Shown here piece by piece: positions 60,401 to 64,000 of a stretch of 64,000 nt of DNA (position 1 is the stretch's first letter; every line of letters begins with the position of its first letter). Both the position numbers and the translations under genes were made by a program. Below the pieces are notes generated by a model. That model saw only the letters and a program-made list of their open reading frames with translations. It was not told where the DNA came from and searched no databases. Location of the stretch: the NCBI GenBank assembly GCA_928212115.1, contig CAKMRJ010002223.1, positions 309,939,617 to 310,003,616 on the forward strand, in the 5' to 3' direction. Source of the stretch: Lactuca virosa. Its lineage: Eukaryota; Streptophyta; Magnoliopsida; Asterales; Asteraceae.

Positions 60401-60800
60401 TATTTAGAATCATAAGTCTTGGGCTTCTTTGCTGAACCCCCGACTGTCTATGCCTGATCTACCTTCCTTTTTCCAAGGTGCTCCAAATCGATCTGCCATT
60501 CCCGGGCTCTGGCTATCATATCCTCTAAGCTGACGTGGTACCGTGTGCTCTTCATCTCGTCGTATGCGACTTATTGAGGTACCCATAAAGCTCCCTCTCG
60601 AAATTTGGTAGTGATCTCCGCCACAGTCTCTGTCGTTTGGCCAGGTCTTGGAATTCGCTCGCCAACTGTTTCACCTCGACAACAGGTGCAAACTCCGCTT
60701 GAAATCGGAACACAAAATCTGGGCAATTCATAGCCTTAATGACTGGTGTTCCCAAAGTATATTCGACGTCCTCCTACCAATCCCAGGCTTGCTCCTGTTA
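60401..60800 (-). pseudogene. Gyp-A gag remnant
   Basis: The minus strand encodes pieces of a Ty3 gag core: AWDW-stop-EDVEYTLGTPVIKAMN, then FAPVVEVKQLASEFQDL, and, in another frame near 60480-60550, YHVSLEDMIARAREWQIDLE. Stops and frame changes are frequent. Orientation and type fit Gyp-A, whose pol is at 465-2607; the part between is lost or displaced by LTR-E. Confidence 0.7.
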
Positions 60801-61362
60801 GTTCGAATATTAGTTGTGAGGTGTCAAAGTCAATTGTAGCTTGATAGGATTTGAAGTTTGTATGTTATATTCAAATATATGTATTTCGTCAAGGTAGCTT
60901 AATTTTTGAAGCTTTCATGTTTACGCCGTTATGTATTTTTTGTCCACTTCAGTTGTTCCTATAAGTAGGGATAAGTACTAGTGTAAGAGTAATGAGTGTT
61001 ACAAGTGTGCACTTTACTCTCTCATTTCTTGTACTCTTTCTGAAGTGATAATAGAGCCAAACATATCTTATTTACTTTCTGTGTTCTTGATTAGATCGAT
61101 ACTCAGATTTCTGATTTTTCTCTCGTTATCAAAAGTTTTTGAATCGCGATTTCTGGTTCAACAGTTTTCCGTATTTTTGATGAACTCTTTTCTGAATTCC
61201 TATCTATAAAGTCAGGCTTGTCTAAAAATCTAATCTAATCATTAGATTTGATTTGATTATGTGTTATGTTTGTTCAATCGAGTATTCTATGATCTTTTTC
61301 ATAAAGATTTGTTCATTAGATCTCAATTTTTGAAGCTTTTAATTATTCTAGTCCGTACAATA
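60801..61362 (+). repeat. Cop-5 LTR/leader (boundaries unclear)
   Basis: Precedes a copia gag. A TATA-like TATAAGTA (60960-60967) and T-rich sequence to about 61140 suggest an LTR and leader, but no second LTR is available and no TGGTATCAGAGC site is visible. Confidence 0.4.
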
Positions 61363-61878
61363 ATGGCAAATTTCAATATGATCACGATGTCTGGATTTTC
61401 TCATCTCCTTGGATCGTTGACCAAAATTCTGATGTTAATCCTTGAATACTATGAACAATGGGCTGATAGTATGGAAGATTATCTGAATGGTATAGATGAG
61501 GATCTATGGCGACACATCAACAGTGGAAACTTTCGTCCATCAATTCTTGCAGAAGTCGAAAATGCTCGTTCATCTGCTAATGTTGCTACTCAAGCTGAAA
61601 AACAAAAAGCAAATCACAAATGATGTTTGCGTCAATTACGTGGTGCTCTTCCACCACTAGTTTACAACTATGTTCGTGGATGTAAAACAGCTAAAGAAAT
61701 TTTGGATACTTTGAAAGACTAGTATCAAGGGAGTGAGAATACGAAGAAAAGCTCGGTTAACCAGTGTCTTCTGGAGTTAGGAGAATTCAGACAAAAGGAA
61801 TGTGAAAATATTGAACTCTACTATGATCGTCTTAATGAATTAATCTTCAAATGAAATCGATATGGATTCAATCGTTCT
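61363..61878 (+). pseudogene. Cop-5 copia gag N-terminus, broken
   Basis: Starts MANFNMITMSGFSHLLG. One frame runs through EYYEQWADSMEDYLNGIDED, then after a TGA at 61621 continues LRQLRGALPPLVYNYVRG, CKTAKEILDTLKD and IELYYDRLNELIFK, with stops at about 61720 and 61851. These match the conserved core of copia gag proteins. Cut at 61878 by LTR-G. Confidence 0.8.
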
Positions 61879-61937
61879 TGTAACACCCGATTCCTGGTAC
61901 GCAGTCAATTCAAACATTTCTTGTGTTTTTCTCTGGG

Positions 61938-63049
61938 ACTCGACGAGTTGGAGGCCCAACTCGTCGAGTAGATTCGAGATCCACGGACAGTTAAAGTGAC
62001 CTACTCGACGAGTCAGAATACTGACTCGACGAGTAGGTGCTGGTTAAGTGAAACCCTAAATATGAGGGTTTGCACCCTATTTAAACACCTTATCTCAGCC
62101 TCCATCGTCCCTTATACTCCCAGAAGACATCATATCGAAACCCTAGCCGTTTTGTGTGTTCTAAGGCCATTTTGGTGCTTTTTGGTGGGTTGTAAAGCTT
62201 GAGAAGAGGAATGGAGCTTGTGAGACCAAGGGGAAACAAGAAGATCCAGAGTTTGGAGCTCATTTTCAACTTATTGGAGGTATGAAGCTGAACCTTTGTA
62301 TATAAATATTGATTTTTGGGCCTTTTCCTTCACCTTTCTAAGCCTTAGAGAGGTGGTATTCGGGATTTAGTGTTGGAAGTCAGTGTATGCTTTATATCCA
62401 GGTCTATTGGGGGGTTTTATGGCACAAAGGTGCCCATTTTTTTTGCCATGAACACCCCATGCACCATGGAGGCCATCTTTTATGGCTTTTTGGGCCAAAG
62501 ACCCTTTGCATGTGTACCAAGTTTGGAACTTTACGTCTGAAATGAACATTAGGGGGCCAGATCTATGGTTTTGAGTTGTTAAGACCGATTGAAATCGACT
62601 GTATAGTATTGCTCAAGGATGGACTCAATGAGTTGTTCTTGGGACTCGGCGAGTCGCGGTGTAATGACCACCAAATCTTTTCTGTGGATGGACCAGTTGT
62701 TAGGGAGGAAAGTCCTGTAGATGTTTAGACGCGAAAAGGGACCTGGGAATCATGGGACTCGACGAGTGTATGAATAGGCTAGGCGAGTCCAAGGCAAGCT
62801 CCCAATCTTCGAAGATGAACTCGACGAGTTGTTCATACAACTCGGCGAGTCGTAGACCGGACACGTTCTTATGAGGGAGATGAACTCGCCGAGTTCAAGG
62901 AGGAACTCGACGAGTCGGATAAAGATGGTCCCGACATTTTGAATGAATGAGAACGCGTAGAGTTCTTGATAGACTCGACGAGTGGAGTCGGGGTTGGATC
63001 GGGTTAGTAGAGTATGGACTCGACGAGTTGGTAGAACAACTCGGCGAGT
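61938..63049. repeat. Array of 13 ACTCG-N-CGAGT palindromes
   Basis: Starts at 61938, 61959, 62003, 62024, 62644, 62757, 62819, 62840, 62884, 62905, 62973, 63018 and 63039. The central base is A, T, G or C. Many lie in pairs 21 bases apart (61938/61959, 62003/62024, 62819/62840, 62884/62905, 63018/63039). Confidence 0.92.
62079..62086 (+). promoter_or_regulatory. TATA box of LTR-G
   Basis: TATTTAAA in CACCCTATTTAAACACC, about 200 bases into the LTR and just after the first four palindromes. Confidence 0.5.
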
Positions 63050-63223
63050 CAGGTCAACTAGGTGTTGACTTTGACCAATGTTGACCTTGCTTGGTTTTAG
63101 TATTGACCCTGGTTAGGGTTGTTTGTTCTGTTTGATGACTTGAGGATTGTCTGGTAGGGATTGAGGGGTCGAGGAGAGCCGACCTTCATGCCAAGGACAA
63201 TTCAGACACTACACGACATCGAG

Positions 63224-63762
63224 GTGAGTTACCTTCTAGTAGGAGTGGGTCTAAGGCACCAAGGCCGACCCACTAGTGTTTGTTAGTTGGGATGATTATC
63301 TTTGTGATAATTGTCTGGTCTGTTATTGTTGGATATGTGAGTATGCTAGATTGCTTGGTATGGAAGTATGCTAGTTGCTTTGTTATGTGAGATAGTATTA
63401 ATAGGAGGGGACTAGTCCCCGATTCGGTTGTTAGGACCAATGGGTAGGTCGGACACCCCAGATATGTCTGACAACATGATTGTGATATGGTATTATGTGT
63501 TAGCTGTAGGGGTGAAATAGTCCGCGTGTTCGGTTGAGATAGACAAGAGGGTAGGTCAGCACCCCAGAATGGATTGACATGGGTAGGTCAGCACCCCAGA
63601 ATGGCTCGACATGGGTAGGTCAGCACCCCAGAATGGCTTGACATGGGTAGGACGGGCGCTCCAAAATTGCCCGACAGTATGTATGCCATGTGGTTGTATG
63701 GTATGTGGTATGATGGGGGAACTCACTAAGCTTTGTGCTTACAGTTTCTATTTTGGTTTCAG
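63224..63762 (+). other. Putative LTR-G intron
   Basis: Donor CGAG|GTGAGT and acceptor TTGGTTTCAG|G (63762), with an alternative TGCTTACAG at 63744. 539 nt. It contains the 32-bp repeat and GAACTCACTAAGC, the counterpart of GAACTCACCAGC before the acceptors of LTR1 and Gyp-3. Confidence 0.45.
63549..63676 (+). repeat. 32-bp tandem repeat in LTR-G
   Basis: Four units (63549, 63581, 63613, 63645), consensus GGGTAGGTCAGCACCCCAGA plus ATGGCTTGACAT. The fourth is divergent and a lone relative lies near 63442. Confidence 0.92.
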
Positions 63763-64000
63763 GTACCTCTTCGTCTAAGGGAAGGAGCCGGCGGTGTAGC
63801 AGCGCGTCACACACACAACTATGATTTCCGCTTAGAGTTTTCTGGGATTGTACTATGATATTTGATAATTCAGATGTTTTGGTTTGAGACTTGATATTAT
63901 GGTTCTATGTATTGAAATGATTTTGGCAATGATTTGATAAACTATTTTATAAATCACTTAATTAAAATGAAATTTTTCGTCTCAAATTTTGAGATGTTAC

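Larger units (their letters stand above)
61879..64000 (+). repeat. LTR-G (runs to the window edge)
   Basis: Starts TGTAACACCCG. The window ends GAGATGTTAC, one base short of an expected ACA terminus, giving about 2.12 kb. Contents: 13 ACTCGACGAGT-type palindromes (61938-63049), TATTTAAA (62079), donor GAG|GTGAGT (63224), a 32-bp tandem repeat, the word GAACTCACTAAGC and acceptor TTTCAG|G. Whether an internal region follows is unknown. Confidence 0.8.

Noticed and set aside
61938..63049. ACTCGACGAGT array as a CRISPR-like array
   Set aside because: The repeats are 11 bp, irregularly spaced beyond the 21-bp pairs, with no unique uniform spacers, in plant LTR DNA.

Overview
The window looks like repeat-rich heterochromatic DNA of a flowering plant. 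Nearly every base I can interpret belongs to an LTR retrotransposon, and I found no host gene, rRNA, tRNA or CRISPR array. The primer-binding sites, chromodomain integrase, large LTRs and the ACTCGACGAGT motif suggest an Asteraceae genome, perhaps Lactuca (inference, low to moderate confidence). My labels: Gyp = Ty3/gypsy-type element, Cop = Ty1/copia-type element, LTR-x = LTR without its own internal region.

Layout. The oldest layer is Gyp-A, a minus-strand chromovirus: 3' LTR 1-450, pol 465-2607, a 13-bp scrap at 42441, gag about 60401-60800. At 2607 it is split by solo LTR-B (2608-3852 + 41298-42440; TSD GTGCC). LTR-B is split by the Gyp-1 complex (3853-41292; TSD TTAGT), which has the form LTR - internal - LTR - internal - LTR. 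Each Gyp-1 internal region carries a Cop insertion at the same site: Cop-1 at 6597-14197, and Cop-2, truncated, at about 19504-36257. The middle LTR is broken by LTR-F (17899 to about 19503, minus). Cop-2 is split by complete Gyp-3 (24441-34522; TSD ACGAC). On the right, truncated LTR-E (42454-42666 + 59639-60400, minus) holds LTR-D (42667-44370 + 58394-59633, minus), which holds Cop-3 (44371-58388, minus; TSD CTTAA), which holds Cop-4 (50161-57626, plus). A copia fragment, Cop-5 (about 60801-61878), and LTR-G (61879 to the window edge) close the window.

How the parts work together. Gyp-1 and Gyp-3 carry gag but no pol, and Cop-1/2/4 carry gag plus a pol already decayed in a shared way, so these families probably moved with enzymes supplied in trans. 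Cop-3 is the only element with a recognisable whole copia gag-pol, and it is broken by stops, frameshifts, a 409-bp internal duplication and the Cop-4 insertion. Gyp-A keeps pieces of integrase, RNase H and chromodomain.

The most unusual signals are two architectural features shared by several otherwise different LTR families. First, an intron-like interval lies inside the LTR: donor AG|GTGAGT or a close variant, usually followed by a poly-G tract, a CTGAT-like branch site and acceptor TTCTCAG|G. Second, a hairpin module of about 60 nt recurs about 20 times inside those intervals and in the leader and 3' regions; its outer stem changes sequence while keeping pairing. Families also differ by short lineage-specific motif arrays (CCGTGAAC, CCGAAAAC, ACTCGACGAGT).
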